In this document: positions 46,381 to 60,677 of the stretch, piece after piece
Layout: the number at the start of each line of letters is the position of its first letter
Numbering within the stretch: the stretch's first letter is position 1
Source: Stercorarius parasiticus
Taxonomy: Eukaryota > Chordata > Aves > Charadriiformes > Stercorariidae
DNA: 64,000 nt
Assembly: GCA_013396915.1 (NCBI GenBank)
Contig: VWZL01004638.1
Coordinates: 1,484,453 to 1,548,452 of the forward strand
Direction: 5' to 3'
Made by a program: the position numbers and the translations under genes
The notes under the pieces: model-generated
The model's database searches: none
Seen by the model: only the letters and a program-made list of their open reading frames with translations
Told to the model about the DNA's origin: nothing

Positions 46381-49300
46381 AGGCACAGTTCTGATTTTTG
46401 TGCCTTGGGGAAGACATAAAACAATTGCTTTATGGTCAATCAGTGAAGACTTTAGAAGGCCTTGCAAGGGAAACTGCTACTGCCATCTGTAGTGAAACTG
46501 TATAGGCATAACTAAAACGGAGCACAAGATATTCTTCCCTTATAAACTCAGACCTGCTGGAGTAATTCCTGTGAACAGCCACCTGCTCCTACAAGCCATT
46601 TGTGCCATTTGGAAAATGGATGTTAGCTCCGTACTAACTTCTGAATGAGAAATTCAGTAAGCTAGCCAAGCATTCAGACAGCCAGTCCGTTGCAAAAAAT
46701 ACCTATGTTGCTATACTTCAAAATAATAAGTGATAACTTGTCATTCAGATGTTATTCCTCTTAGATGGTACAATTCAAACACTCAAAACGCAAGACAGAA
46801 GTATGCAAGATAAAAAGGTTATTATAAAGACAGGTTTTGTCATTGTTCACTTTTTTGAACTACACATTGTATAGTAGCCCACATCCAACCGACACGGTCA
46901 TCTCATGGCCTTTGAAGCCATGAGAATATCCAGCAGCCATGACAGTCATGAAGTTTCATGTTTGCTATCTGTTCCAGACTGATCAACAACTTTCAGGAAA
47001 AAGCTTGGCATTTTTGCCCCTTAGGGAATGACATCATCAAACTGCCTTGAGACACAACCAGTTGTTTCCATCAGACATTATGAGGTCACTGTGGATGTGG
47101 TCTTCAGCTGTCTCCATGCTGAACCACATTGCTATGACTCCTCTCATCACGCCAAAGTTGTATTCCGAAGCAAAGAAGAAAAATACACTTGAAACAGGTT
47201 AATTGCATAAGTTATACATTGAATTTTGTCCCCTTCCGGATATGTAATAGATGTCAGACAAAAGCTGGGAATTTTAAGTGGGAATGTTCTGACTACATAC
47301 TACTACAGTTAGCATGTAGTACACACATCTGCTTTATGGTCAGGGGAAGTATGAAGAACAAACTATCAGGATAAGGTGTAGTCCGTATCTACAATGGTAA
47401 TCCTTGTCTGCTGTGGGATCCTTCTGGGACTGTGGACCGAAAGAGAAATCTAGCACTTCCGACTGGTCCCAAATGCACCACAGGAGCTGGAAACATTGCT
47501 GTGCCTGAGCGTGCCAAGTCCTGGCACTTGCTCTCTGCACTGTGGATGTGCCAAGAGCACTTCAGTGTCACCAGTCAAATGAAAGAGAAATTCATAATTA
47601 CACGATAGCCAAACGCAGTAAAACAGAATTTTGACCAAGGCCCAACTATAAACGCAAAACTGTTCCCTCACTTGATCCAGACTCGCAAAGATATGAATGC
47701 CCCTTTTTGTCTGGTGTCTGCATAGTTATATTCCTCTGATGCCCTAGAATTAACATTGTAAAATCACTGTTCACCCTGCGGTATGTTTCCAGGAGTTGAT
47801 CCCAAACAAAAGGGAAAGCAAGAGAGTAAAAATTTCTTCATGAAGAACACCCAGGTATTTTGTACTGATATGTCATTGCTTTCTAAATGGTGGAATTAAA
47901 AAAAGATGGAAAGGAAAAATCAAATTCATAGCTTGAGTTCATGAAAACACACTTCATAAATCAAAGCTATGAATTCAACAAGATGTCTTTGAAAACGTGA
48001 TCTGATGCAATGGACAGATTTGATGGTAGAAGTATGTCATATGTTTCTCATGTCCATGATATGAAATTTACATTTTCAACTCTGCTGACTGTGGCCTTCC
48101 TGTCACCTAAACAGGAAAAGAGCATTTTTAATCCTTTTTCTGCTTTTGTTATTTTTATTGTGTGCTCTTGGTAAGGAGGTGAACACTCAGTCCCAGCTGG
48201 TTACCAAATCACATTCATCAGATTATTTTTTAAGTAGTAACAATGTCACTTTTTTTTTTTATTAAACGGTAGACAGTTTATATCTTCAGAATTAACTTTT
48301 TAAACCCTAAAATATTATTCTTGTTTCAGTGCCTAGATGTCTGGGCTTATTTCTAGACACAAGTCTGAATACTTGAAAAAGAAACAGAAGTGAATTGGCA
48401 GGTCATGTTTAGCCACCAAGTAATGTCTTCTATAAAGATCTTGCTGTTTTGAGCCTACTCACAGTCAACAGCCTTATCACTGCTGTAAAAGACATAAGAT
48501 CATGCCATTTTGGGGTTTGGTTCGTTTGCACTTGTGACAAACGTCACTTGTGGTTTCATGCATGACGGCACGACTGGGAACTTTGGTATGGCTCCTTCTG
48601 CCTTGGGAAGGGCTGGCTGGGAAGGGCCAGAGCTGTAGATGCCAAGACTAAAAGCAGGTTTCTAAAGCCTTCCCCTCCCCCTCCTTTTTTTTTATTTTTA
48701 AATGCCTCTGGTTTTCTCTGTTCAAACACTCTGCAAATGAAGAAAATAGATTATCAGGTCACCCCTAATTAACTACATGAGTAGTTTCTGGCACTGCAGT
48801 ATCTTTTTTACATTTAGGACATCCCCCCAGTGAATTGATCCTTCTACACACATGCTGTAACTATCACTTTTCTAAGTTATTAAGAATTCCTTTTTCCAGC
48901 AGGCACAGCACCCATTGAAATGTGTGGCACAGTTCATTCAGGAATAGCTGTGTCGCTGTTGTGCAGGAGTGTCAAAATGATGACCCACGAAAGGAGGCCT
49001 GTTACACTGGGATTCGCCGGCAGCCCAGCTCCACAGGTGTGCGATAGAAAGCAGAGCGGCTACAAGGTGAGGTTTGGGAAACACTGGTAACACGCTTCTT
49101 GCCTTGTCGTGTCACTCCAATAAGAGGCATGACTGGGAAAAGGAGGGAGGCAGGAGACCTCTAGATACACCAAAGGTGGGCTGGGTAAAACTCAATAATC
49201 ACTGCCAGCGTCTTTAGTATGAAAAGCAGAGGACATGCTGTGTCTTCTCCTCCGAGTCTGAATAAACAGTACCACCCTACTCTTCTCCTTCTGCTGTGGT

Positions 49301-52300
49301 GTGAACCACCAAACCTGTTTCAAGAAACTTTCACAAGCCACAACACACAAACCAAAAGTTTCCAAATTATTTTGTTGGTAACTGCTTTTTCATTAAGCAC
49401 ATCTATACTACTGGGATAAATTAGGGATAGAATGTGGAAAGGATCAGCAACACTGAGAAAAACACTAAGGCCACCTTCTCTTCACAAGGAAAGAGTAAGG
49501 CCACCAGGATTAGGGTCTTAGCCCGATGAGATCAAGAATCAAGACACAGACTTTCTGTCTGACTTTGAAAAAAACACTTTGATTCTGAATCAGATTTTAA
49601 AGTCGGGGTATTGACACATTCTCCTTCATTATCAATAAGGCCTGCAAGCCTGTCAGATACCCGGGGAACAGAAACCATTGAAGCGCATCAACATTGCTGT
49701 GACGGTTTTCTGATATGGATGACTTTAAATGGATCCCCACTTTATTCACTGAGGCTTTTCTTTTAAATACACGCATATGTATACACGTACATCTCTCCAT
49801 AAAAAGTATTTTACTCATATTTGTGTGTTTTTGTTTAGTTTGAGAACAATGGAACCAAAACATTTCCACCGATATGTGTAATAATTTCCTCTGAAACTCT
49901 CTCTGAAGTGTATTGTTGCAAGCAAAAGTATGAATTCCGTCCCGTATTTTTTTTCCTCTCTGCCTTACCCTCTACTGAGAGATTGCATTAACTGTCACTT
50001 ACATGCACAATTCTAGTTATGTTTTGTTTATGGCTTTTCAGCAGCTCTGTAATCCTAGAGGATGAAAATATTTTCCATTTGCCACAGTGACACGTGCTGC
50101 GGAGAGAAAATATGAACAGCTGCAGGCCTCCCTAATAATGGGATCAGATAGCACACTGTTCGGGATTTCAGTTTATCATTTTTCCTTAAAGGAAAAAGCA
50201 GGTCTTCTGTTCAGGCATCTCAACGTGAGACTACCTAAGGACCATCATACTCTGGATCAGAAGCGAGTGCTTCAAAACGGAATGTTTCTACACTGCCTGG
50301 CTGAGGGACTTTCACCGATACAGAATCAGCCTATTTTAACCACCTCCTTCTGAACCAAACTTGATGGCTTTAAATTAGCCATATGTGCTGTATGCAAGTA
50401 CTCAGAGTTCAGTCCCTTGCAATTAAACGAACTCTTCAAAAGAAAAAGCAGCCTGCAGGTCAATGAAATTGAGGTGGTGAGTTGCCGTTCCCTTACTGGG
50501 GAACTTTCAATATTTGTCAGTGATATATTAGGTCCATAAAAAATAAAATATCATTATTTAGGATGTTTACTTTAGCTTGGCTCTGAGAGGCATTTGTGAC
50601 CTTACAGAAGTACTTCATTGGAGGTCATTATTTAGACTAAATCCCAGATACAGAAAACAAAGAGCTCTATTCATAACAACTAAGACAGCAAAGTATTCAC
50701 AAGAGAAATGAGCAAGAATTTCAAAATGTAGACTAAATAGGACTGTGATTCAATAGAGGTCCCAATTCAGGAAAGCACCCCTGTAAAGCCAACTCTTTAA
50801 GCATATATTTTCATTCCAAGCAGCAGTGAATTCAACAAAATTTTAAAAATTCTTTAAAATGTTTTCTTGACTTGGAGCCTGGGATTCCTCTCAAACAAAT
50901 TCCTTGATTACGCATAGGATACACTTTATCAGAGAACAAAAAGACCCACTACAGTGGGATAGCTACCACCGCAGCTATCAAGCACGTGTTTTTCATGGTT
51001 CAGACTAACAATTGTTCTTACCAAATGGCTGTAAGCTCACAGGTCAGAAAGGGATGAAGCTTGCATACAAGGAACTTGAATTAATTGAATCAACAATAAA
51101 TGAGTGAGCCAAAAGAGGGAACATTGTACTCCCGGGACACATTGTTGAAGGACAGCCTGTAAAATCTCAAGATCTGAACGAGGAGATCCATTTTTCATGA
51201 ATAGTTCATCTTTCTATCTTCAGCAATCAACCCTACTGAAAATATTGAACACAGAGAACAAGCAGTACACTGCATAGTGCAAGGACACTATTCTGTTTTG
51301 TCACGAAGGATGCATCAATGTTTCCTGAGGAATATATAAAGCATCACTTACATCAGGTGATCTCAGAAATATTCATATGTTTCAAGGTACCTACAAACAT
51401 TCTCCAACCTAACGAGACAGATGGAACAAAAAGTTGAGAAGAGAATTGCTAAAGGCCAGAAACTGTACAAGGGCAATGAACTTTTGACTGAAATCATGTC
51501 CATTTACAGAAGCTATGAAGAATGGCTAAGTGGCTGGAGAGGTCCTGAAGACTGACATGTCAGTGAATGTCAAGTCTAAAAAGTTGGGTATAGGACCTTT
51601 TCCGACAATCACCTGGAGTAAATACCCAATGATCTTCATCAGCTTCCTCTTATATGAAATGGGGACCCTTATTAGGGCTGTGCTGTCTTATACAAAATGA
51701 TCTTGTCACGAAAAAAGTGAAACTGTAAATTTCAAGTTTTCTTCTTGAAGATATAAAAGAATAGTGGAAGTTCTCACTGACATACTAAACAAGGCTAGCT
51801 TTGAAATAAACAAACTGTCATTAAAATATTATCATGGAAGACCTTCAACAAATAACATTGTCAGTAAATGCCAGCAATTTACAAATGTAATTTTTTGGCA
51901 TCTTCTAAAGTTGCTTCCTTTTCCACTCCTTCCATCTTTTTGCGCCTTTATAACATGAAGATTTCACATAGAAATGGTTACTACACGTACAGCCTGTACC
52001 ACAAGACTTATAAAGCCTTGAAGATATTTGTGGCATTGGACTAACAATTAGTGAGACATGATGCCAAGAAAGAATTACTTTCTACAGAACATCCTTGGAA
52101 AACCAATCCTCTTTCCCTATCTGTTGAATGTGAAGGTTGAAAAGCATTACAAAGACAGAGAAAATACTTTTCACTTTTACAGACACAGTAAAATAAAGCC
52201 TGTGTAACACTCACTTATGGGATAGACATTTCTGTATCTATATTCATTATTTTTATGACTTCACACTATTTAAAGACCATTGCTTAACAACATGACTTAG

Positions 52301-54856
52301 TCCTCCTTCCAGATTGAAGAACAAAGTTAATTCTATTTAAATGAACTTAATTTTTTTTAAAGCATAAGGATTTTTTTCTTTCACAGCAGGCTTAAAGGGA
52401 AGAAAGCCTTCTATTCTTCTATAAATTAGATGCATATAATATATTAATATATATTTTATTGTATTATTTGAAGTCATTGTAGCAGATCTTCTGATCCTAC
52501 TGGATCTTTGTATGTTCATCATTTTCATCTCTGAAAAGATTTTGATCCTGTAAAGAAGGAAAGATTTCCGTTTCTAGAAGGAATGCTAATAGGAAATTGA
52601 AAAACATCTTTTGCTTTCTTTGAAAAGAGAGAGGAAAAATCTTTGCAACAGCTGGGATGTACCCAAGAATGTACTTTGCCCTGTACATTCTTTGTCTAAT
52701 ATATAGTTGTTTTGTTGTTACAGGCACAAGTCCATTTGCCATTGTTCTGGGGACTCTTAATCGTTCACGTACTTACCAGTTGGCTTCCTCACAGCTGAGA
52801 GAACTCTGACATCACTTACAAATATTTTCATATTTTTGATTTTGAGCATTTGTCTCGGGAAATACATATATATAGATGCGTAAATTTTTAATCAGACTCA
52901 TCTTCTGGATAAGAATACTTCTATAAGAAACAGATTTGGAAAAAAAAACCCCTTGTTTTTGTTTAATAGCAATATTTTCAAACTTCTTGAAGTGATATAT
53001 GTCAACAAACTTCAAGTTCTTCAGGAAAAAAACACGTGTAGTCATTAATAGAATATACGATTGGAGTCCAATATGCTGAACTACAAGTAATAAGCAATAT
53101 TAATACATTTACAACAGAGTACTTATATTACAGTTCCATTTGAATCTTTCTGAATAATCACTACAACTATCATCTTCTCCAAGAAGAACCCTACAACTCA
53201 AGTGGACCTGATCTTTGCATTACTTTACTGCCACAAATGATGACTGGTATTTACACTGACTGGGGTTATGGTTAGACCTTCTATATTTCAGGGAAGGACC
53301 AAAACCAACAAAGCAGCAGCTACCATTAACTAGACTGCTTTTGCACCATCTGGACATTTTCTGAAGATTCAAGATTCAGCATTCTTAAACTGAAGGAGTA
53401 TTTTTCCACCTCATAAAACAAATTAAAAGTTTAAACCAATCTTTATCAGTTACACCATTCTGATAGAGATTTGTATGAAAACATCAAATCCAAAAGGAAA
53501 ACTGCACTGGAAAAGTAGACTTCTATACATGCGGGATCATGGGGAGCTGAAAAGCATGGAACTCATTCAAACACGATTTCACAGTACAGCTAAAATGTAG
53601 AAAAAGTAGCTGAAAAAATCTTTAATCCTAGCTTGCAGTTATTCCTCCTCCCTGTGAAGTATGAGTTATCGAAGCACATGACACTAATTTTAACCATGAA
53701 TCATATTTTGCTTTCATATTCAAGAAGCCACAAAGATTTCAATTTTCTCCTACACTGGTGTGTAGAACTGCCGAATATGGATTCAGATTTCCAGATATCA
53801 CTGTATCTATTATACATGCTAACAGGATTAGCTAGCATTAGACTGGCATCCACAGGAAGCGTGATACACAGTAAGACCTGAGAAATTCTCTTGGGAGGCA
53901 AAAGGTCTAAGTTGAGGCATGCATGATTTCAAAGCAATTCTTGGCACAATTAACTGCTTGACCTGCAAGATGAACAAGCATATCATTTAATTAATTGCCT
54001 GACTTTTTTGAGCTGTGCTGCTCATTTTTCTCATAAGTGTATGATAATATACTGCTACCAGTTTTTATGGAGATGATCAAAGAAATTGTATATTAAATCC
54101 CCTGGTGATGAATCAGGACTGCATTTCATGTTGCCCTCAATCTCTATCATCGACTCTGATGATGTGATATATATATTTATGGAACTTAATATTGCTGTAA
54201 AGATGAAGCAACACTATTACTACTAGAATTAATTCTGGTTCTTACAGAGGCTCCATATTTTTTGGTCTCCTTGATAAATGGGTAGAAAAATAAACTAAAA
54301 AAAAAAAAAAAGATATTTTAAAATCCTTTATTAAGCAAGGTGTGAAATACCCAGTTAATTCTGTTGTAAAAATAGTTTCTGTCACTTTTGGACTACATCA
54401 AATATACTCTATGCTAACACCCATATAGTCTAGAGCCTGCAAGTCAGAACAAGAACCAATTCTTTCTTCCCACATAAGTAAATGGATGAATTTTTACCTT
54501 CTCTTTTTCTAGATACAAACAAGTGTCTAATTGTTCCTTTAAGTTTGTACTTGCTTAGAGGTAAAAACACTTTTTCTTTGGATTAGTGGTAGAAAATGCA
54601 TTTGAAAATCTTCTTTATCTTACACAAGGAAGCACATATGTTTTAATAATTTTAAATAGTAACCTTTAAAATGATGGCCACAGCCATCATAAGAAAAACC
54701 TCCTGCTTATGGAAAATTACAGTTCCTTGTCTATAAATGTTCCTTTATGCAGTGTGTTTGCAAACAGAAGGCCTGCTCTACTGAGCTCTTATGATTTTCA
54801 TTTTTTGGCAACGAAGTTGGTGTATGTTTTATTAGTGTATTGCAGAATTCTTAGAG

Positions 54857-55415
54857 GACTTTGCCCCTCTACTCCACCCTGGTGAGACCCCACCTGGAGC
54901 ACTGCGTCCAGCTCTGGAGTTCTCAGTACAAGACAGACATTGACCTGCTGGAACGGGTCCAGAAGAGGGCCACAGAAATGATCAGAGGGCTGGAGCACGT
55001 CTGCTGTGAGGACAGGCTGAAAGAGTTGGGGTTGTTCAGCCTGGAGAAGAGAAAGCTGTGGGGAGACCTTATTGTAACCCTTCAGTACTTAAAGGGGGCT
55101 TATGAGAAAGATGGGGACAGACTCTTTAGTAGGGCCTGTTGTAATAGGGCAAGGGGTAATGGTTTTAAGTTAAAAGAGGGTAAATTTAGACTAGATATAA
55201 GGAAGACCTTTTTTACAATGAGGGTGGTGAAACACTGGAATGTGTTGCCCAGGGAGGTGGTAGATGCCCCATCACTGGAAACATTCAAGGTCAGGGTGGA
55301 CGGGGCTCTGAGCAACCTGGTCTAGTTGAAGATGGCCCTGGTTATTGCAAGGGGGGGTTGGACTAGGTGATCTTTAAAAGTCCCTTCCAATGCAAACCAT
55401 TCTATGATTCTATGA
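54857..55415 (+). mobile_element. CR1 LINE, 5'-truncated, with residual open frame
   Basis: This is the 3' end of a CR1 retrotransposon. From about 54861 an uninterrupted frame of roughly 154 codons runs through [55 protein letters not shown] and PREVVDAPSLETFK to GALSNLV and the TAG at 55323-55325, which is the usual end of this ORF. The RT catalytic box is missing because of 5' truncation. The 3' UTR is short and ends TTCTATGATTCTATGA with no poly(A). Its frame is intact, while the copy at 14261 has a stop and a frameshift, so this one looks less decayed. The tail (TAGTTGAAGATGGCCCTG) also differs from that copy, pointing to another CR1 subfamily. Confidence 0.94.
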
Positions 55416-58124
55416 CTTAAGTAAAATCATCCTGAAAATCTGGTTTACTCACATAGCTGGGAAGATCTAGGGAAATGGTTCTGTGCTATTAAGAAACTAA
55501 AGTTTTTATTGATCAAAACTTTGCCTTGGGGTCTCTATAGTTATGTCAAAAGTTCTATGCATCCCTGTAGTATACATATGAACTCTGTGACAGATTTTTA
55601 TATTAATTGTATGTAGTTTTTCAGTCAAATTCATTTAAAAGGGAGTAGAGTCGCCAACAACTGCTTTTTAATTTCCAGCATTTCTTTTAATTCTTTTTGG
55701 ACTATAGAGTTGTATTGCTATTATTTCTCCCCTTCTTCAGCCAATAAACATATAAAATTATTAGTTCACACCACCTATATGAAGTCCATTAGAAATATAG
55801 CATAAGTGAAATAGTATTTAAACAACTAAGAAAACTAATACTTTTAATGACCAATCTAAGCAAATAAAAAATTATATCTGCTTGATGTTCCCTTCCCTAA
55901 TTCTCCCAAAAGGCAAAGCAGAGATCCATCTGTATTTTGTTTGTTTTAGTCATTTAGAACAGGCTACATGTTTTTTCCCGTTTTTTTTTTTAAATAACCA
56001 CATCTTTGTATAATTTAGATAGTAACAGATGAAATAGTTTTTTCCTTTCTTTGTAAAAATGTATATATTTATAGAACTGTATAAATAATAGAATGCTCCC
56101 AAGAAGCCTCTAGTAATAACACTTTCTTGCTAACACTAACTTTTTACTCTAAATGATTTCTCTTTGATCAAACAGCATCAATTAACAGTTGGTGGAAGTA
56201 CAGCAGGTTTCTAGCATGGCTTAAGAGTTTACTAAGGAGTATATGAGGTTAGGGCAAATAACAAAGTGGCTTTAAACAGAAATATAGTAGAAATTGGGTG
56301 GGGAGTTAAGCTGCAGGGATGAATGGGAACATAGAAATCTTTAGAGATGGGGGAAGCCAGCCTTTGTACTTCTTTTGGTCTCAGAACCATTCTTCCTGAC
56401 AGCAAGAGATTTGCTATTAAAAGCATTTCACTCTTCTCAGTACTTTTCATTTACAAAATGTTAAAGATTTTCCATGACCTTAACAAGTCTCCACTTGCTC
56501 ACATTCTTGCTCCAGACTCTGCTCTAAAAAGTACCAACAACAGTTTTCTCTTTAATTCCCTAACATAATTAAGTTAAGCTCGAAGCAACTCTTCTGTGAT
56601 TAGCTTCAGGTTTGCTGTTTCTGACCTTGGTGCTTGAGAACCAAGCAATCTATATTTTCCAACTGTGTCACCTAGTCTCATAAAGTAATGTAGGAATCCC
56701 CAACAAGCCTTGTCCCCCGAGCCAAAACTCTCATCCAATTCAAACTGATTTATAAACATACATTATTTCTGAAAGTAGGGCCCTTAACACACTCTGATGC
56801 TTTGAAACTAGCAGATTAATTAACTGGACAAGAAACCCTTCCACAGTTAGGTTTTCATGGAAACACAGACACATCAAGATCCCAGCGAACTCTATCAGGA
56901 ACATGTAAACAACACAGGACAGCAAAATGCAGGAAGGTTCCTGCATAATAAAGCAGTTTTTTATGTAAGTAAGTACATTCAAAGGAGGTAAGAGAAGCAA
57001 CGTCTCCAAACACAAAGCATTTTTCTCAGAAGTAAAATTTGTTTCCTCCTCCATCTCTCTTTGTTCACGTATACTTAACCATAGGACCTACTGATGTCAG
57101 AGGAGATTAGAAATTATCAGACTGCCACTTCTTTTAGCATGCAAGGCTGACAGAGTTGAGACAGCCACAAAGAGGGTGTAAGATAGAAAAGCCGCCCTGG
57201 GCTGCCTCCTGTTCTCTGATCTTTTGTGTCTTGTGGTCAAGAATATTCATTAGTAACACAGACAAATCATCTAAAGGCATGCGACTCAACCATACCTATC
57301 TGTCAAATATTGAGAAGATAGTCCATTGATTTGTACAGGCCAATGATCAACTGTTTTAGCAATGCACTGTCACACAAAGAAGGACAAGTGAGAACTCTGG
57401 CAAATGAGCCATGTATTCTGCTGAAATTGTAGAAACGAGAATAATAACATAACCTAATGCTTACCTATCCAAGTAGCTTCTTCTCCCTGTCTCTTAAATT
57501 ATTGCTAGCAGGTACAAATGCCAACATAATTGACATATATTCTGTTTACTATCACATTTGTATGTTTATTTCAAATAGGTACAAATAAAATGCAAAGTGA
57601 CATTTACTATTTGGAAATCCTACGTGCATATGAAATACCATACAACTATTCCTGTAGGCGTTCTACCTGCTCCAAGGCAGATGACCAAAATGCCTGCTGA
57701 AAAATTTCCATAAAGTCCGTCACTGTCCCCATCCCAAGAATCACAAAAACACAAACCAAGCAAGGCCCCAGGGAATGATGTGGCCCACCTTGAGCAAAGC
57801 AGAAAACTATTTGTTTTCTAAGGAAAGGAAAGGAAAGGAAATAAAAGAAAGGAAAATGTTTCCATTTGCTGCATGCGTGCAAGTTGTCTTTTGATATAAA
57901 AAATAACATGCTAACATTACTTTCAGAAGTACATTTAGTCAGTTAAGGTAAGGAAATTTCCTAAACAGCACAAACTTACCTGTCTGCTATGCGATGCTCA
58001 CTACGTTCTCATAGAAATGGTGATAGAACTCCATGCTTTCATCCCCCCAAAAATCTGGGGAAAGGTAAACATGACCTTTTTATACATTTATGCTTTAAAA
58101 TTTTCAGTGGAATGACTGACATTT
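55416..58124. other. Noncoding AT-rich DNA
   Basis: About 2.7 kb with no gene or transposon recognised. An AAAGG-type simple repeat lies at 57820-57856. Open frames near 56740-57054 (minus) and 57646-57909 (minus) have no recognisable motif. Confidence 0.6.
57820..57856. repeat. (AAAGG)n simple repeat
   Basis: Four near-perfect AAAGG units are followed by a degenerate AAATAAAAGAAAGG tail. It is a purine-only microsatellite. Confidence 0.9.
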
Positions 58125-59024
58125 TGTGCTGGGTGGGGGTGCCCAGGCTGGGCTGTCAGGGGGAGGTGCCGGGCGGCCTCTGTGGTGAGCGGCTGGGGCT
58201 GCCCCGAGCCGGACACAGCTGGTTCCAGCCGGCTCCAACCCACCCCCCGCAGGGCACGGCTGAGGGGCCTCTGGGAAAGCATTTGTAAAGCAAGGGCAAA
58301 AAATGCCAAAAAGGAAGCAAAAAATTGTGAGAAACAGCCCTGTGAGCACCAAGGCGTGAGGAGGGCGAGGAGGTGCTCCAAGTGCTAGAGCATGGTTTCC
58401 CCTGCAGCCCTGGGAGAGACCACAGCGGAGCAGATACCCAGGCTGCAGCAGGTGGATGTTGCCTGAAGGAAGCCGCAGCCCGTGGAGAGCCCACGCAGGA
58501 GCAAATTTCATAGGATCATAGAGTAGTTTGGATTGGAAGGGACCTTTAAAGGTCACCTAGTCCAACCCCCAAGTTTATCCTGAAGGACTGCAGCCCATGG
58601 GAAGGACCTGCTCTGGAACGGGGGAAACGTGCGAGTAGGAAGGAGCAGCAGGGAGGAGCTGTTACGGACTGACCACAGCCCCCGTTCCCCATCCCTTGCG
58701 CTGCTTGGGGGAAGGAGAAGTCAAGAGTGAAGCTGAGCGTAGGAAAATCAGAGGCGGAGAAGGTGGTGTTCTAATTTTGGGGTATTGTTTTTGTTTATCA
58801 CTACCCTGGCTACCTTGTTTCTTACTATATCAGTTGGCATGAATTTAGTTTTCCCCAAGTCAAGTCTGTTTTGCCTGTGATAGTAATCGGTAAATGACCT
58901 CCCTTGTCTTTATCTCAGCCCATGAGCTCTTCCATCCTATTTACTCCCCCTGCCCTGTTGAGGAAGGGGAGTGTGTGAGCAGCTGGGTGGGCGTTTGGCC
59001 CTTAGCCAAGGTTAACCCACCACA
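58125..59024 (+). mobile_element. Solo LTR of an avian endogenous retrovirus
   Basis: The element starts TGTGCTGGGT and ends ACCCACCACA, so the tips are imperfect inverted repeats beginning TG and ending CA. The body is GC-rich at its start and contains words typical of a common avian LTR family: GGAGAGCCCACGCAGGAGCA, CTGAAGGACTGCAGCCCATG, TTCCCCAAGTCAAGTCTGTT and TTTGCCTGTGATAGTAATCG. No gag, pol or env lies beside it, so it is a solo LTR left by recombination. An exact target duplication was not found. It is interrupted by a CR1 scrap at 58509-58572. The family name is not assigned. Open frames inside it are by-products of composition. Confidence 0.7.
58509..58572 (-). mobile_element. CR1 scrap nested in the LTR
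   Basis: CATAGGATCATAGAGTAG then GGATTGGAAGGGACCTTT and CACCTAGTCCAACCCCC is the reverse complement of a CR1 3' tail. It separates GCAGGAGCAAATT from ATCCTGAAGGACTGCAG, which adjoin in this type of LTR as I remember it. This implies a very short, strongly truncated CR1 insertion that is younger than the LTR. Confidence 0.65.
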
Positions 59025-60545
59025 CTTTTTCTCCAGATAATGCTGCTATGAACACAATATTTGTCCAGACTCAAGATCTCATATGACCCTCAACAGTACA
59101 GAATTTCAACTACATATTTAGTAAAATATTAATATCCCATGAGGTAAGAACCATCTTGTTATCCCTAATTTATTTATTTACAGAGAATTGGTGCTTACAG
59201 GTTGCTTGACTCCCCTAACATCACAGGTTATTTCCATTGCAGCAGAACTTGAACCTACATATTACAAGTCTGACTCCTGGACTGCAAGAAGTCACACTGA
59301 AATGATACAATGCCTTACAGTGTTGTTTAACTTCCTGAGGAAAGTATCAGCTGCTGTTGACATCTTTATAACAGCTACTTCTACTACTGTGTGATAACAG
59401 CATATTACCAATGTTGATGAAATAAATTTCACTGAAGATATGAAAACATTTTTACAAACACTATCAAGTCCTCCTTATTCTTAATAATGTTACCTAAATG
59501 CACCCTTAAATTAAACAGTAATACTACCAAACCACTGTTGTTACATGCAGACCATGAAGGAAGTATGAGTGCATTTGCCATGGAAGCACCAGCTGTATCG
59601 GCGGATTACAGCAGATAATTTTGCCAAGGTCAACCAACCTACTGCTGATTTCTATTACTGAAATGGTCCCCCAGCAATAGTCTTGCTAAAGCAGAATTTA
59701 TCTGTGGAAAAACATGCGTCTCGGTTTCCAGTGCAAAGAACTACCATTAGGAACAAATGCTAACCCTAGGATTTAAAACAAAATGAAATGAAAACTTAAG
59801 GGATCTAAAGTATAAGGAAATAGGTTCATCCAGCTACATATTTATTTCACAGGGGAGATTATTGTAAGGACATCAAGACTAGCAAGTAAAAAGGGCAAAA
59901 CTATATAATTTTAAAAAGGCCCAGAACACAGGAATGAAAGGCCTACCAGTCATTGGTTTTGGGCTAAATTTTCTTGAGAAGCATCAGCCCACTGAAGGCA
60001 GCGCTGCTGCTTCTCTTCATTCTTCCAACAGATCCAGCTGAAAATTAATTTCAGTCCCTTAAAAAAAAAAAAATGAACACACAGAAAAAAGAAAAAAAAG
60101 CACAAACCAAACAAGCCAAAAAATCCAGGAGTTTGCTTTTAGCTGGATCAGATCCCTTATGTGGCTGAAGATGTGCCCACACAGTACTAAGTCTGGTACT
60201 GGGTAATTGGTAAGGACCAAGTTTTCAGACCAAAGTGGAAAGAAAGAAGAGTTGGATCATCTCCTCTTGTGGTCCATTCTGCCTTTAAAGAGACCCCAAC
60301 CACCTGTAAATTGCATCCCCACAAAAAAAATGCCAGGTGCAATTTTGAAAAGGTACAAAGGAACATAAATCTTGTGAATCTGTGTGTGTAGCTCCCAGGC
60401 AGAACTGTTCATTGTCAAGTTTGTCACCTGAATTCAATCTACAATACCTGGGGAGCGCTAAGCTCCTCGCAATAAGATTTAAAACATCCAGTACCAAGAA
60501 CAGAATGTGTTTTTCTTAAGTAATAGGAAAACCTGAAGAAGTCGT
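59025..60545. other. Noncoding AT-rich DNA
   Basis: About 1.5 kb, with an A-rich low-complexity stretch at about 60060-60120 and no recognisable feature. The frame at 59188-59394 has no motif. Confidence 0.6.
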
Positions 60546-60677
60546 CTCTATCCCTGGAGATAATCAAACTGGACATGGCCCTGAACAACCTGCTCTGGCT
60601 AACCCTGCTCTGAGCAGGGGTTTGGACCAGGCAAACTCCAAAGGTGCCTTCCCGCCTTGACTAGTCCGTGACTGTCA
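60546..60677 (+). mobile_element. Old CR1 LINE 3' tail
   Basis: Degenerate words in CR1 order: CCTGGAGATAATCAAACTGG, ACATGGCCCTGAACAACCTG, CTCTGAGCAGGGGTTTGGAC, then GGTGCCTTCCCGCCTTGACT. The tail octamer is no longer clean. It is an older copy than the ones at 14261 and 54857. Confidence 0.85.

Larger units (their letters stand above)
34337..54856. other. Noncoding AT-rich DNA
   Basis: About 20.5 kb without recognisable exons or full-length repeats. It contains candidate regulatory blocks near 36.5 and 40.4 kb, a GC-rich patch at 38450-38600, hairpins at 41693-41737, 42490-42512 and 46361-46380, and a single N at 42604. Open frames are short and carry no motifs. This fits a long intron or gene desert beside ROBO1. 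Confidence 0.6.

Noticed and set aside
58088..58556. Proline-rich 97- to 150-codon minus-strand frames
   Set aside because: They lie inside the GC-rich part of the solo LTR and have no gene-like features.
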